Source: Nitrospinota bacterium (GTDB taxonomy: Bacteria; Nitrospinota_A; UBA7883; JACRGQ01). Taken from it: DNA of 64,000 bases. Below the pieces are notes generated by a model. That model had not been told where the DNA came from. It ran no database searches and saw only the letters and a program-made list of their open reading frames with translations. The position numbers and the translations under genes were made by a program. Shown here piece after piece: positions 26,793 to 38,900 of this stretch (position 1 is the first letter of the stretch; each line of letters begins with the position of its first letter). The DNA lies in the NCBI GenBank assembly GCA_029881495.1, contig JAOUMJ010000016.1, positions 1 to 64,000 of the forward strand, written 5' to 3'.

Positions 26793-28507
26793 CAGTATTT
26801 CCTCTCCTCCGGCTGGAATTTTGTTATCGAGACCGGCTTGTATTTAAGCTGTATCTCGCCGTTTGTCCCCTGATAGGCGAGAGTGTGTTTGAGCCATTTC
26901 ACGTCGTCCCTCTTCGGGAAATCGGTCCTTGCGTGGCCCCCCCTGCTCTCGGTCCTCTTTGTCGCCCCTTCGATTATCACTTCGCTGAAGGTAAGCATGT
27001 TATCGAGTTCGATAGCCTCCATCAGCTCCGTGTTGAATACCTTCCCCTTGTCGGAGATCCGCATGTTCACGAACCTCCCCTGGAGTTCCTTGACCTTTTT
27101 CATTGCCATGCCGAGCTTCTCTCCGCTTCGGAATACGCCGCAATTTTCCGTCATCGCCTCTTTCAGTTCGTTCCTTATGTTGAATGCCGATTCGGTGGAT
27201 GCGGATGAAAGCATTTCGTTCATCCTCTTTTTGACCTTTTCTTCTTCCCTCTTCGCGTCGATCTTTTCATGTTTCGCTTCCAGAGTGTATTTCAACGCGG
27301 CTTTCCCGGCCCTTCTGCCGAACACTACCGCTTCAAGAAGGGAGTTTGTGCCGAGCCTGTTTGCGCCGTGAACCGACACGCAGGCGCACTCGCCGGCAGC
27401 GAAGAATCCTCGCGCCGGAGTGGAGTGTTCATCCACTATCACCTGACAGTCGACGTTGGTAGGTATTCCACCCATGCTGTAGTGCGCCGTCGGCTGAATC
27501 GGGATAGGATCGTCGATCATATCTATTCCGAGGAAATCTATGCCGAGCTGTCTTACCTGCGGCAGTCGGTCGAGTATTTTCGCTCTTCCGAGGTGGCGCA
27601 TGTCGATATGGATGAAATCCTTGCCGCCTATCCCTCTACCTTCGTTTATTTCGGTCTGTTCCGAACGTGAAACTATGTCGCGCGGAGCGAGTTCCATCTT
27701 GCCGGGAGCGTATTTTTCCATGAAGCGCTCACCCTTGCCGTTGAGGAGGTATCCCCCTTCGCCACGAGCCGCTTCGGAAACGAGTATCCCCTGCAGGTAC
27801 AATCCTGTCGGGTGGAACTGTACAAACTCCATATCCTCAAGCGGTATCCCCGCGCGGTACGCCGCAACGACACCGTCGCCGGTATTTGCGTAGGCGTTCG
27901 ACGTGATCTTGAATGCCCTGCCGTATCCTCCGGTGCCGAAGATAACCGTTTTCGCGTGGATCACCTCGATGTCGCCTGTCTTAATATCCATTATGACCAC
28001 TCCCCGCGCGGAGCCTTCTTCGTATATCAGCGAAAGGAGGAAATACTCAGCGTAAAGAGTGATCTTTTTCCTGTGTTTCATCGACTGCTCAAAGAGGACA
28101 TGAAGGAGTGCGTGTCCGGTCCTGTCGGCGGCGTAACATGAACGCCTCTTCTGGTGTCCACCGAACGCCCGCTGCGCTATCCGCCCTTTTTCATCGCGGG
28201 AGAAGACGCATCCGAGCTTTTCCATCTCGATGATGGCTTCCGGCGCTTCCTTTGTCATAAGTTCGATAGCATCCTGATCACCGAGGAAATCGGAGCCTTT
28301 TACCGTGTCGTACATATGTATTTCCGGTGAATCATCGGGATCGAGATTCGCCATCGCGGCGGCCACGCCCCCCTGAGCCGCGCCCGAGTGCGAACGCGAC
28401 GGATAAACCTTTGTCACTATCGCAACATCGAGCTTGCCCGCCATTTCAAGCGCCGCGCCAAGGCCGGCAAGTCCTGAGCCTACTATTACTACGTCATGCT
28501 GTTTCAT
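26792..28507 (-). CDS. sdhA: Succinate dehydrogenase/fumarate reductase flavoprotein subunit
   Basis: 571 residues. FAD-binding features are [18 protein letters not shown] and [14 protein letters not shown], where H40 is the expected site of covalent FAD attachment. The active-site region has [23 protein letters not shown] and [10 protein letters not shown]; the C-terminal segment contains [14 protein letters not shown]. It interconverts succinate and fumarate on the cytoplasmic side of the membrane. The start overlaps the upstream fumarase beta gene by 4 nt, so fumarate production and consumption are co-translated. Confidence 0.95.
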   Translation of the reverse strand: MKQHDVVIVGSGLAGLGAALEMAGKLDVAIVTKVYPSRSHSGAAQGGVAAAMANLDPDDSPEIHMYDTVKGSDFLGDQDAIELMTKEAPEAIIEMEKLGCVFSRDEKGRIAQRAFGGHQKRRSCYAADRTGHALLHVLFEQSMKHRKKITLYAEYFLLSLIYEEGSARGVVIMDIKTGDIEVIHAKTVIFGTGGYGRAFKITSNAYANTGDGVVAAYRAGIPLEDMEFVQFHPTGLYLQGILVSEAARGEGGYLLNGKGERFMEKYAPGKMELAPRDIVSRSEQTEINEGRGIGGKDFIHIDMRHLGRAKILDRLPQVRQLGIDFLGIDMIDDPIPIQPTAHYSMGGIPTNVDCQVIVDEHSTPARGFFAAGECACVSVHGANRLGTNSLLEAVVFGRRAGKAALKYTLEAKHEKIDAKREEEKVKKRMNEMLSSASTESAFNIRNELKEAMTENCGVFRSGEKLGMAMKKVKELQGRFVNMRISDKGKVFNTELMEAIELDNMLTFSEVIIEGATKRTESRGGHARTDFPKRDDVKWLKHTLAYQGTNGEIQLKYKPVSITKFQPEERKY

Positions 28508-29064
28508 TCGGACACCTTATATTTTTGTTTACCGATATCGTATAAATCGTTTCCGTTTATATCATTGATAACCACTGCCTTGAAATCTTCCACCTCTAGT
28601 TTCCTTATGGCCTCCGGGCCAAACTCTTCATAGGCAACTATTTCAACTGCCTTTATGGACTTTGCAATAAGCGCCGCCGCGCCACCGATAGCGGCGAAGT
28701 ATACGGCCTTGTATTTCTTCATCGCGTCGATCACCGACTGGTCTCTTTTTCCCTTCCCGATCATCCCCTTTGCGCCTTTCTCCAGAAGCCTTGGGGCATA
28801 TGGATCCATCCGGTAGCTTGTGGTCGGACCTGCGGACCCTATTATCGCTCCGGGCTTTGCGGGTGACGGACCTACATAATAAATTACCTGCCCCTTTAAA
28901 TCAAATGGGAGAGGCTCCCCTTTGTCCATCGTCTCTACCAGTCTCTTGTGGGCTGTATCGCGGGCTGTGTAAAGAGTTCCCGAAATGGATACTCTGTCCC
29001 CCGCTTTCAGGCTCGCCACGGTTTTATCATCGAGCGGAGCGGTTATTTTTATTTCGTCCGACAT
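28504..29064 (-). CDS. Class I fumarate hydratase, beta (C-terminal) subunit
   Basis: 186 residues from ATG 29064; an upstream in-frame start would fall inside the alpha gene. The Fe-S hydro-lyase beta domain shows [20 protein letters not shown], the [13 protein letters not shown] substrate loop, GMIGKG, and [10 protein letters not shown]. With the alpha subunit it forms an oxygen-sensitive [4Fe-4S] enzyme hydrating fumarate to malate; L-tartrate dehydratase is the main alternative. Context with sdhAB supports fumarase. Its ATG overlaps the alpha stop by 1 nt. Confidence 0.92.
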   Translation of the reverse strand: MSDEIKITAPLDDKTVASLKAGDRVSISGTLYTARDTAHKRLVETMDKGEPLPFDLKGQVIYYVGPSPAKPGAIIGSAGPTTSYRMDPYAPRLLEKGAKGMIGKGKRDQSVIDAMKKYKAVYFAAIGGAAALIAKSIKAVEIVAYEEFGPEAIRKLEVEDFKAVVINDINGNDLYDIGKQKYKVSE

Positions 29065-29903
29065 TACAGCACCGCCTCCTTGTGTCTGCTGGCATGGCAA
29101 CAGATGTTTACGCTTACCGGCAGCGAGGCGATGTGGCTCGGGTACTTTTCTATGTGCACCGCCAGGGCGAACACCTTCCCACCAAGCCCCTGAGGTCCGA
29201 TGCCGAGATTGTTAACCTTCGTCAGTATCTCCTCCTCAAGCGCCGCCAGTTCCGGATCGGGATTTTTCTCTCCGATATGACGGAGAAGCGCCTTCTTTGC
29301 GAGTATCATGCACTTTTCGGCAGAACCTCCTATCCCGACCCCTACTATAACCGGAGGGCATGGATTCGACCCGGCCTCGTCACAGCGCTTTACCACGAAG
29401 TCGATTATCCCCTTTTTCCCCGCGGCAGGCGCAAGCATGGTTAATCGCGCCATGTTCTCGCTTCCGCCACCTTTTGGCGCGGCGATGATCTTCAGTTTGT
29501 CACCCTTTACGAGGTCGACAATAACCACAGTAGGTGTGTTATCCCCGGTATTCTTTCGCGTGAACGGATCGCAGATGGATTTTCTAAGATAGCCATCCTT
29601 GTATCCCTGCCGGACCCCTTCGTCGATTGCATCGTTCAGGAGTCCTCCTTCTATATGGACATCCTGCCCAAGCTCTACAAAAAAAACGGCATACCCCGTA
29701 TCCTGACAGATGGGAACCTGGTTATCTCTGGCTATATTCTGATTTTTAAGAAGCGCGTTGAAAACGGCTTTCCCCGCCGGCGAAACCTCCTCGGCAAGCC
29801 CTTTTTCAAACGCTTTTACTACGTCTTTCCCCAAATCGAAATTTGCGGAAGTAACAAGGTTTTTGACGGTTTTTGCAATTTCGTCTACATGAACAGTCTT
29901 CAA
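29064..29903 (-). CDS. Class I fumarate hydratase, alpha (N-terminal) subunit
   Basis: 279 residues. Motifs are VPICQDTGYAVFFVELGQDV, carrying one cluster cysteine, SNPCPPVIVGVGIGGSAE with another, and GIGPQGLGGKVFALAVHIE. A third cysteine near the C-terminus (VNICCHASRH) completes the expected ligand set. The start is TTG at 29903, preceded by AAAGGGGGG; no ATG fits. It opens the fumA-fumB-sdhA-sdhB-sdhE operon. Confidence 0.92.
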   Translation of the reverse strand: MKTVHVDEIAKTVKNLVTSANFDLGKDVVKAFEKGLAEEVSPAGKAVFNALLKNQNIARDNQVPICQDTGYAVFFVELGQDVHIEGGLLNDAIDEGVRQGYKDGYLRKSICDPFTRKNTGDNTPTVVIVDLVKGDKLKIIAAPKGGGSENMARLTMLAPAAGKKGIIDFVVKRCDEAGSNPCPPVIVGVGIGGSAEKCMILAKKALLRHIGEKNPDPELAALEEEILTKVNNLGIGPQGLGGKVFALAVHIEKYPSHIASLPVSVNICCHASRHKEAVL

Positions 29904-30018
29904 CTACCCCCCTTTATACGAAGCTACATTTTTACCACAACGGCAGAATAATTCCTAGCCTTAACATTCTGGAGGAATCGGTATCATGCAGACATACCGC
30001 GGAATATCCGGAACAGAG

Positions 30019-31782
30019 TTAGATAGTCTGCTCCATCACCGCTTTTTTATAGGAGTTTATGACATCTTTTCTCTTTATCACGCCGAGCATTTTGACCACC
30101 TTCCCCTTCGTGACGACCGGGAGTTCATCCAGGTCCTTTATGGAAAACTTTTCCATTGCATCGTTTAGCGATTCATCGGGATGGATGGTTATCATGTCCT
30201 GCTTGGCAAGCTCCTTTGCAATCACGATATCCGCCAGGCTCGCTTCGAAAAGGAATTCACGCATATCCTGTACCGAAAGGATCCCGGTCAGCCTTCCGCT
30301 CTCGTCTATCGTATGAAAGTAAAGTTCCCTGGAGGATTTAACCAGCGCAAGTATCTTTTTGAACGGGAGGTTTTCAGGAATCGTTTCAAACTCCCTTATC
30401 ATGACATCTTTCACCTTGATCCCTTCCATTATGCGGGACTCACGACCCTCCCATATCATTACCCCTTTCCTTTTCAGCTTCTGCTGATAGATAGAATCCG
30501 GGAGGAAGTAGGAGTAGGTAAACGTGGCTGAAATGCAGGCCAGCATAATCGGAAGAATGATCTGGTAGTTATTGGTAAGTTCGAAAACCATCAGTATATT
30601 TGAGAGCGGCGCGTGGGCGGCGGCGGACATGACAGCCCCCATTCCAACGAGCGCGTAGGCTCCGCTCGGTCCTGTATGTTCCGGCAAAAGGGTATTCAAT
30701 ATCATGCCGAAGACCCCCCCTGTCATACTCCCTATGAAAAGAGCCGGAGCGAACATTCCCCCCGAACCGTTCGACCCTATCGTTAGCGATGTGGCGAACA
30801 TCTTTACGAATATAAGGAAGAACGCGAGCATCAAACCCATCTTGCCGGTCAGCACCATATCCATCGATTCGTAGCCATTTCCAAGAACATCCGGAAATAC
30901 GATACCCACAAAGCCGACAGCGACCCCTCCGAGCGCCGGTTTTAACGCCGGGTGCACCGGCAGATTTTCAAAAAGATCTGTAAACTTGAAATAGAACTTG
31001 TAGAAGAGCGCGGCGAGAAGGCCGCAGAGTATGCCGAGTATTACGAAGAAGATGAACTCCCATGTCGAGACAAGGGAGTAGTTCGGCAACTGGAAAACAG
31101 GCACATCACCTTCCATGTGGCGCGCGGTAACTGTAGCGATGACCGCGGAGAATATCAGCGGTGAAAAGACCTTGATATTGAAATCGCCGAGGATAACCTC
31201 GATAGAAAAAATCAATCCACCCAATGGGGCGTTAAACGCCGAGGCTATAGCCGCGGCCGTACCGCAACCTATCAAAAGCCTTATCCTTTCGGATGACGCC
31301 TTTATTCTTTTGCCGACCCATGAACCGATAGCGGCTCCTATCTGAACAATCGGGCCTTCCCTTCCTCCGGAGCCTCCGCTTCCTATAGTAAGCGCGGACG
31401 CCAGCGGCCTGAACCAGATGACCCGGGAAGGAACTCTCCTGTCGATAGCAGCCCATTTCATGGCTTCTGAAACAGCGGCTGATTCGCCATGCGGATTGAA
31501 AAAGTGATTCAGCAACCCGACCAGAAGGCCCCCGAAGCCGACTATCAGCGGGAGGAAGAGCAAGTCGAGCGACCAGTCGCCGCCGTTATTGATATCAACT
31601 GAGGAATAAAAGAGGTGGTGAAACCATGATATCAGCTGTTTGAACCAGACAGCGGCAACGCCGACAAGGAAACCTACAAGGCAGGCGATGCCGACCATGA
31701 AGATATGTTCCTGGCGTAATATGCGGTAGAACGTCCCCAGGTAGCGGGACATGTAATCCATATAACGTTGAAACATGTTCAC
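30019..31782 (-). CDS. ClC-family chloride channel/transporter with C-terminal CBS pair
   Basis: 587 residues. The ClC membrane domain (about 30-440) has GSGGREGPIVQIGAAIGSW with the gating glutamate E142, and GSNGSGGMFAPALFIGSMTG. Two CBS repeats occupy about 455-580, the last with KDLDELPVVTKGKVVKMLGV. The selectivity loop that is usually GSGIP (or GxGxP) is HGESAAVSEA here. The residue aligned with the proton glutamate E203 of E. coli ClC is valine (E195-V196). This suggests channel-like or altered coupling rather than classical 2Cl-/H+ exchange, but alignment by eye is not proof. The 115-nt gap to the fumarase gene holds nothing recognised. Confidence 0.88.
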   Translation of the reverse strand: MNMFQRYMDYMSRYLGTFYRILRQEHIFMVGIACLVGFLVGVAAVWFKQLISWFHHLFYSSVDINNGGDWSLDLLFLPLIVGFGGLLVGLLNHFFNPHGESAAVSEAMKWAAIDRRVPSRVIWFRPLASALTIGSGGSGGREGPIVQIGAAIGSWVGKRIKASSERIRLLIGCGTAAAIASAFNAPLGGLIFSIEVILGDFNIKVFSPLIFSAVIATVTARHMEGDVPVFQLPNYSLVSTWEFIFFVILGILCGLLAALFYKFYFKFTDLFENLPVHPALKPALGGVAVGFVGIVFPDVLGNGYESMDMVLTGKMGLMLAFFLIFVKMFATSLTIGSNGSGGMFAPALFIGSMTGGVFGMILNTLLPEHTGPSGAYALVGMGAVMSAAAHAPLSNILMVFELTNNYQIILPIMLACISATFTYSYFLPDSIYQQKLKRKGVMIWEGRESRIMEGIKVKDVMIREFETIPENLPFKKILALVKSSRELYFHTIDESGRLTGILSVQDMREFLFEASLADIVIAKELAKQDMITIHPDESLNDAMEKFSIKDLDELPVVTKGKVVKMLGVIKRKDVINSYKKAVMEQTI

Positions 31783-31805
31783 CCGATGGCATCAAGGTCT
31801 AAAAA

Positions 31806-31839
31806 GTAAAAAAAGCCCCTCTCCGTCAGGAGAGGGGCT
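31806..31839 (-). terminator. Intrinsic terminator downstream of rpoC
   Basis: On the minus strand a perfect 11-bp stem AGCCCCTCTCC/GGAGAGGGGCT with a 4-nt loop (31839-31814) runs straight into a T tract. It lies 18 nt past the rpoC stop and is a textbook Rho-independent terminator for the ribosomal protein/RNA polymerase operon. Confidence 0.93.
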
Positions 31840-31856
31840 GTAATCGTATGATAATT

Positions 31857-34800
31857 TTAATCGTTCTTATTCGCGGTCTCTTCTTCCTCTTCCTTTGCCT
31901 CTTCCAGCTTCAGTTCAAAACCTGGAAGTTTCGCAATATGAATACCGATATTCTGGTACTGCATTGAGCCTGTTCCTGCAGGAATCAGCCGCCCCATGCT
32001 TACGTTTTCCTTAAGGCCCCTCAAGTAGTCGACCTTTCCGGAAATCGAAACATCCGTCAGCACCCTTGTCGTTTCCTGGAACGATGCGGCTGATATAAAG
32101 CTGTCGGTAGCGAGCGAAGCCTTGGTAATGCCGAGCAACACCGGTTTTCCTTTTGCCGGAATTCCGCCAGCCGCTATCACAGCCTGGTTTTCCACCTGGA
32201 AAATCTTCTTGGTAACCTGCTCCCCCTCAAGGAAGTTCGTATCACCCGGATCCTCAATAATAAGGTGTCTCAACATCTGCCTGACGATAACCTCGATATG
32301 CTTGTCGGCAATGGTAACGCCCTGAAGCCGGTAAACTTCCTGTATCTCATTCACAAGATATTTCTGCAACTCCTTTTCACCCATGATATTCAGGATATCG
32401 TGAGGATTCAGCGCGCCGTCAACCAGCGGTTCTCCCGCCTCAACATAATCACCCTCGTGTACGTTGATATGCTTACCGCGCGGAACAAGATACTTGTGCT
32501 CCGTTTCGTCCTCGGTGGTGATAAAGACTTCCCTTGTGCGCTTTACGAACGCGCCGTACTTGACCTTACCGCTGACTTCCGCGATAGTTGCCTGTTCGTG
32601 AGGCTTTCTCGCTTCGAAAAGCTCCGCAACACGCGGAAGACCGCCTGTTATGTCTTTTGTCTTGGTGGTTTCTCGCGGTATCTTAGCGATGATATCGCCT
32701 ATCTCTACGCGCTCGCCCTCTTTCACGTTTACGTGCGCACCCGCGGGCATCATGTAGCGCGTAAGGGTTTTACCCTTATCATCCTTAATGGATATACGAG
32801 GATGTTTCTTCTCTTCCCTGTGGTCGAGAATAACCTTCTCGGAATGCCCTGTTACCTCGTCGACTTCCTCGCGCATTGTCACGTTTTCCATGATATCGCC
32901 GTAGGCAACGGTACCCGCGACTTCTGTAAGGATCGAGAGTGTATATGGGTCCCATTCCGCCAGTGTGTCGCCATCTGTAACGCGCTGGCCGTTCTTTACC
33001 TTAAGCCTTGCTCCGTAAATGACCTTGTATCGCTCGCGCTCCCTGCCGTCGTCATCCTGAATGATAAGTCCGCCGTTTCGGTTCATGACGATAAGCTCTT
33101 CGCCTTTAAGGGTAACCGTTTTGAGTTCTACGAATTTGACTATACCGCCCTTCTCGACCTGCAGTTTCGTCTGCTCGGCCACCTTGCTCGCAACACCTCC
33201 GATGTGGAAGGTACGCATTGTAAGCTGTGTTCCCGGCTCGCCGATTGACTGCGCGGCGATAACGCCCACGGCCTCGCCTATCTCAACCGGTTTTCCGGTC
33301 GCCAGGTTCCTTCCGTAGCATTTCGCGCATACACCCTCTTCGGCTTCACATGTAAGCACCGAGCGAAGTTTGATCTGCTCGACACCCGCGTTCTCTATCT
33401 TGGCAACAAGCTTTTCATCGATCAGCTCATTAGGTCCGAGGAGTTCTTCCTTGGTAAAGGGATCGATAACCGATTCAAGCGTAACGCGACCGAGGATTCG
33501 TTCTCCAAGTTTTTGGATTACTTCGCCACCTTCGACCAGCGCCGTCATCTCGATGCCGTTCATCGTTCCGCAGTCATGAATGTTCACTATCTGATCCTGG
33601 GCAACGTCTACCAGTCTTCGCGTCAAGTAGCCGGAGTTTGCGGTTTTTAACGCGGTGTCGGCAAGACCTTTATGCGCGCCGTGCGTTGAGATAAAGTACT
33701 GCGCTACTGTCAACCCTTCTCGGAAGTTCGCGATGATCGGCGTTTCTATGATCTCGCCCGAAGGTTTCGCCATAAGTCCGCGCATACCGGCAAGCTGAGC
33801 TATCTGCGCCTTGCTTCCCCTTGCGCCCGAATCAGCCATCATGTAAAGACCGTTGAAATCTTCACCAGGCGCGTCGCCATCAACCGCCCTTTTATCCTCC
33901 GATTTCAGCTCAAGGAAAACCTCTTCGGTAACCTTGTCCGTGACATGCGACCATACGTCGATGATCTTGTTGTATCCTTCACCTTTGGTTATCAAACCGT
34001 TCCTGTACTGTTCTTCTACCTTCACAACCTCTTTTCGAGCGGCATCAACCAGTTCAGTTTTCTTCAGAGGTATATGCATATTCGACAATCCGATCGAAAC
34101 GCCGGCTTTCGTGGCGTAAAAGAATCCGATGGCCTTCAATTCGTCCAGGAACTTGACTGTCCTGTCGCGGCCTACTTCTATGAAGCAGTCGTTTACAAGA
34201 CTTCCAAGAGCGCCCTTGTTCATCAGTTTGTTTATGCGCGAGAACGGGATCTCATGCGGTATTATCTCGTAGAAAAGCGACCTTCCGACAGTAGTATCGT
34301 AGACGGTGCCGTCGATCCTCACGCGGATCTTCGCCTGCAGATGCACTTTTTTCGCATCGTATGCGGAGCGAACCTCCTTGATGTTTGAGAAAGCCTTCCC
34401 CTCGCCCATCACCTTGCCGCGTTCCCTTGTAAGGTAATAACAGCCAAGGACTATGTCCTGCGAAGGTACGGCAATAGGCCTTCCGTTCGACGGCGAGAGA
34501 ATGTTGTTTATGGAAAGCATAAGCATCCTTGTTTCGATCTGGGCTTCAAGCGACAGCGGCACATGCACCGCCATCTGGTCGCCGTCGAAATCGGCGTTGT
34601 ATGCCGCGCAAACCAGCGGATGAAGCTGGATCGCCTTCCCTTCGATCAATATCGGTTCAAATGCCTGTACCGAAAGTCTGTGAAGCGTCGGTGCGCGGTT
34701 CAGGAGCACCGGATGGTTTTTTACAACCTCGTCGAGTACTTCCCAGACCTCTTCCTGCTCATTTTCGACCATCTTCTTTGCAGATTTAATGGTTGCGGCG

Positions 34801-35978
34801 TAGCCTTTTACTTCGAGCTTGTGATAGATGAAAGGCTTGAAAAGTTCGATCGCCATCTTCTTTGGAAGGCCGCACTGATAAAGTTTCAGATCTGGCCCAA
34901 CAACGATAACGGAACGACCGGAATAGTCAACGCGCTTTCCGAGAAGGTTCTGACGGAACCGTCCCTGTTTACCTTTAAGCATATCGGCAAGCGATTTGAG
35001 CGGCCGTTTGCTCGGCCCTTTCAGCACTCTTCCTCGGCGGCCATTGTCAAAAAGTGCCGCTACCGATTCCTGCAACATTCTCTTTTCATTGCGGACAATT
35101 ATCTCCGGCGCGCGAAGCTCCATCAGCCTCTTGAGCCTGTTGTTCCTGTTTATAACCCTTCTGTAAAGATCGTTAAGATCCGATGTAGCGAACCTTCCGC
35201 CGTCAAGCGGCACGAGGGGGCGCAAGTCGGGCGGGATAACCGGTATTACCGAAGGAATCATCCATTCCGGCCTGTTGCCGGATTTTCGGAACGCTTCGGA
35301 GATCTTAAGCTGTTTGGCAAGTTTGCGCCTTGTTTGCACCGAATTGGTCTTTTCAAGGGCGACTTTCAGCTCTTCCGAGAGCTCTTCGAGATCCATGTTC
35401 TTAAAAATGGTCTGTATCGCCTCTGCGCCCATGCCGACTTCAAAGGCGTCTTCACCGTGCTCTTCAACCGCTTCCTGATAATCATCTTCGTTAAGGAGCT
35501 GTTTGTATTTCAGCTTGGTCTCGCCCGGCTCGATGACGATATATTTTTCAAAATAGATAACCGCTTCGAGTTCGGACATGGTCATGTCGAGGAAGTTGCC
35601 TATTTTGCTCGGCAACCCCTTGAAGAACCATACGTGCGCAACGGGTGCGGCAAGCTCGATGTGCCCCATCCTTTCGCGCCTTACTTTTGAAAGGGTGACT
35701 TCAACGCCGCACTTTTCACAGACGGTCCCCTTGAATTTCATCCTTTTGTATTTTCCGCAGAGACACTCCCAATCCTTGACCGGGCCAAAGATCTTCGCGC
35801 AAAAGAGCCCGTCCCTTTCCGGCTTGAACGTCCTGTAGTTTATTGTCTCAGGTTTCTTTACTTCGCCGAACGACCACGACCTGATCTTTTCAGGCGAAGC
35901 GAGTTTTATCATCACCGAGTCGAAGGACAGCGGGTCTTTTGGTCTCTCCATGAACCGGAAAGTATTATCCATTTCCAT
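31857..35978 (-). CDS. rpoC: RNA polymerase beta' subunit RpoC
   Basis: 1373 residues. The N-terminal zinc ribbon (CLCGKYKRM, then [10 protein letters not shown]) is intact, the Mg2+-binding active site is [17 protein letters not shown], and the trigger-loop/bridge region is recognisable around [20 protein letters not shown]. The second zinc site is [17 protein letters not shown]. Length and motif order are those of a proteobacterial-type beta'. The C-terminus is acidic ([15 protein letters not shown]). It follows rpoB by 17 nt. Confidence 0.98.
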   Translation of the reverse strand: MEMDNTFRFMERPKDPLSFDSVMIKLASPEKIRSWSFGEVKKPETINYRTFKPERDGLFCAKIFGPVKDWECLCGKYKRMKFKGTVCEKCGVEVTLSKVRRERMGHIELAAPVAHVWFFKGLPSKIGNFLDMTMSELEAVIYFEKYIVIEPGETKLKYKQLLNEDDYQEAVEEHGEDAFEVGMGAEAIQTIFKNMDLEELSEELKVALEKTNSVQTRRKLAKQLKISEAFRKSGNRPEWMIPSVIPVIPPDLRPLVPLDGGRFATSDLNDLYRRVINRNNRLKRLMELRAPEIIVRNEKRMLQESVAALFDNGRRGRVLKGPSKRPLKSLADMLKGKQGRFRQNLLGKRVDYSGRSVIVVGPDLKLYQCGLPKKMAIELFKPFIYHKLEVKGYAATIKSAKKMVENEQEEVWEVLDEVVKNHPVLLNRAPTLHRLSVQAFEPILIEGKAIQLHPLVCAAYNADFDGDQMAVHVPLSLEAQIETRMLMLSINNILSPSNGRPIAVPSQDIVLGCYYLTRERGKVMGEGKAFSNIKEVRSAYDAKKVHLQAKIRVRIDGTVYDTTVGRSLFYEIIPHEIPFSRINKLMNKGALGSLVNDCFIEVGRDRTVKFLDELKAIGFFYATKAGVSIGLSNMHIPLKKTELVDAARKEVVKVEEQYRNGLITKGEGYNKIIDVWSHVTDKVTEEVFLELKSEDKRAVDGDAPGEDFNGLYMMADSGARGSKAQIAQLAGMRGLMAKPSGEIIETPIIANFREGLTVAQYFISTHGAHKGLADTALKTANSGYLTRRLVDVAQDQIVNIHDCGTMNGIEMTALVEGGEVIQKLGERILGRVTLESVIDPFTKEELLGPNELIDEKLVAKIENAGVEQIKLRSVLTCEAEEGVCAKCYGRNLATGKPVEIGEAVGVIAAQSIGEPGTQLTMRTFHIGGVASKVAEQTKLQVEKGGIVKFVELKTVTLKGEELIVMNRNGGLIIQDDDGRERERYKVIYGARLKVKNGQRVTDGDTLAEWDPYTLSILTEVAGTVAYGDIMENVTMREEVDEVTGHSEKVILDHREEKKHPRISIKDDKGKTLTRYMMPAGAHVNVKEGERVEIGDIIAKIPRETTKTKDITGGLPRVAELFEARKPHEQATIAEVSGKVKYGAFVKRTREVFITTEDETEHKYLVPRGKHINVHEGDYVEAGEPLVDGALNPHDILNIMGEKELQKYLVNEIQEVYRLQGVTIADKHIEVIVRQMLRHLIIEDPGDTNFLEGEQVTKKIFQVENQAVIAAGGIPAKGKPVLLGITKASLATDSFISAASFQETTRVLTDVSISGKVDYLRGLKENVSMGRLIPAGTGSMQYQNIGIHIAKLPGFELKLEEAKEEEEETANKND

Positions 35979-35995
35979 CTTCTTTATTTCCTTCC

Positions 35996-38900
35996 TTAAA
36001 AGACCTTTTTCTTTATTTCGTCCAGAGAAATATCAAGACATAATGCCTGAAGCTCTTTTATCAAAACATTGAAGGATTCCGGCAAACCTGGCTGTAGGGT
36101 GTTGTCACCCTTGACAATCGCCTCATACATCCGCTTTCTCCCTTCAACGTCATCCGACTTGACAGTCAGCATTTCCTGAAGCGTATATGCCGCGCCGTAC
36201 CCCTCAAGAGCCCAGACTTCCATCTCACCAAGCCTCTGTCCGCCGAACTGCGCTTTTCCGCCGAGCGGCTGCTGCGTAACGAGAGAGTATGGTCCTGTGG
36301 ATCTGGCGTGCATTTTATCCTCAACAAGGTGGTGCAGTTTCATCATGTAGATGTAACCCACAAATACCTTCTGGTCGAAATACTCGCCTGCTCTGCCGTC
36401 AATTACCCTTCTCATGCAGTTTTCCGGTACTCCTGCGTTACGAAGAAGCGACTTCACATCGTTTTCGCTGGCGCCGTCGAACACCGGCGTTTCGTAGTGA
36501 GTGTCGTTTGCCTTCGCGGCCATTCCGAGCGATGTCTCCATCAGCTGCCCGACGTTCATACGTGATGGAACGCCTAGCGGATTGAGGAGTATCTCAAGCG
36601 GTGTACCATCTTCGAGCCTCGGCATATCCTCTTCAGGAACGATAACCGATACTACGCCCTTGTTACCGTGCCGGCCGGCCATCTTGTCGCCAACCTGCAT
36701 CTTCCTTTTGATCGCAACATATACCTTGATGAGCTTGATAACGCCGGGGGCAAGTTCGTCGCCCCTGTCGACTTTCGCAAGCTGTTCGTTCATGTCCGAC
36801 TTCAGGTCTTTAATATGCTCATTCGAGTTCTCCTCGATCTTGAGTATCTTCTCCTTGATATCGCCCGAAGCCGATACCTGAAGCTTGAGAAGGTCCTTTC
36901 CTTCTATCTGGTCGAGAACTTCTTTCGTAAGGGTTGCGCCTGCGCTGACAAGCTTCTCTTTTGAACCAGCAAGAGTAAAATCCTTGTCCGCTTTCTGACC
37001 TGCGAGAATGGACCTTATCCTGTCGTCCTTATCGAGCTTTATAATTCGAATCTCCTCGTTGTAATTCCCTTCGATAGATTTTTTCTCTTCTTTCTCGATA
37101 GCCAGTGTGCGGTCATCCTTATCGGTACCGCTTCTGGTAAAGACCCTTACATCCACGACGGTGCCGTTTACTCCAGGCGGTACGCGGAAAGAGGTATCCA
37201 TTACGTTGCCTGCCTTTTCACCAAATATTGCTTTGAGCAGTTTTTCTTCCGGCGAAAGGAGTGTCTCTCCCTTGGGGGTAAGCTTGCAGACGAGGATATC
37301 ACCGGGATCTACTTCCGCACCAATCCTCACGATACCGCTCTCATCAACATTATGAAGAGCATCCTCGCTAAGACCGGGGATATCCCTGGTTACTTCTTCC
37401 TTGCCGTATTTCGTGTCGCGGGCGTCAATCTCGAACTCTTCAACATGTATGGATGTAAACACATCCCTTTTGATAAGCGACTCGCTCAGTATTATCGCGT
37501 CCTCGAAGTTGTAACCGTGCCAAGGCATGAACCCGACGAGGACGTTCTTGCCAAGCGCCAGTTCGCCACGGTCGGTCGCCTGACCGTCCGCCAGCACATC
37601 CCCTTTTTTCACGGCCTGACCCGGCTCAACAAGAGGTTTCTGGTTTATGCAAGTGTTCTGGTTCGACCTTCCGAATTTTGTAAGTGGGTAAATGTCGACT
37701 TTTGGAAGTCCGCCATTGTCTCCGCTCTTGTTTCGTCTGACAACTATTCTTCTGGCATCCACGTTGATGACAACGCCGTCAGCCTTCGCCATAACCAGCG
37801 TGCCGGAATACCTTGCGGCGACCTTCTCCATGCCGGTTCCGACAACCGGCGCTTCAGTCCGAATTGGCGGCACCGCCTGGCGTTGCATGTTTGATCCCAT
37901 CAATGCGCGGTTCGCGTCATCGTGCTCAAGGAACGGTATCAACCCGGCGGCAACCGAAAAGACCTGCCCCGGGGAAACGTCCATATATTCCAGCTCTTCA
38001 ATAAGAATTGAGCCGAATTCGCCGCCGAAGCGCCCAATAACGGAAGGATTCTTGAAAGAATTATCTTCCTTTAGCGGGGCGTTTGCCTGGGCTATCTTGT
38101 GTTTATACTCTTCCGCCGCGGTGAAATACACAACCTCATTCGTCACCTTGCCGTCCACAACCTTCCGGTAGGGGGTTTCAATAAATCCGTACTTGTTTAC
38201 CCGCGCGTATGTAGCGAGCGACGATATAAGACCGATGTTCGGACCTTCAGGCGTTTCGACCGGACAGACCCTGCCGTAATGGGTCGGGTGAACGTCTCGC
38301 ACTTCAAATCCCGCGCGCTCTCTCACAAGACCTCCCGGTCCAAGCGATGAAAGCCTTCTCTTGTGAGTAAGACCGGACAGAGGGTTCGTTTCATCCATGA
38401 ACTGTGAGAGCTGTGATGAAGCGAAGAACTCCTTTATCGCGGCAGTTATCGGTTTGGAATTAACGAGGTCATGCGGCATCGCCGTTTCTAGATCCATGAT
38501 GTTCATTCTCTCAAGGATGGTCTTTTCCATCCTTACCATGCCAACCCTGAACTGCGCGGCAACCTGCTCGCCTACCGAGCGGACGCGCCTGTTTCCGAGA
38601 TGGTCTATGTCATCCTTCACGCCAAGTCCCGCTTTCAATTTGAAGAGATACTTTACTGTCGCCAGGATATCCTCTCTGGTAAGTACCCTTTTATCCGGCG
38701 GAACGTTCAGCTCCAGCTTTTCATTTATCTTCTTTCGCCCGACTTCACTCAAGTCATATCTCTTCTCGTTAAAGAAGAGATTTTCGAAAAACATCTTTAC
38801 CGATTCCGGTGTTGGTGGATCGCCCGGACGCATCCTCTTGTATATCTCGCGTAGCGCCTCATCCTCGCTCTCAACGCCGTCAACGGCGAGAGTATCCCTG

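Noticed and set aside
29907-29945. Promoter (TTGTGG-16-TATAAA) for the fumarase operon
   Set aside because: Transcription would begin within the ribosome binding site, leaving no usable leader.
32265-35690. Long open frames (327 and 375 codons) antisense to rpoC
   Set aside because: They lie wholly inside rpoC, lack coherent domain features and reflect the codon pattern of the real gene.
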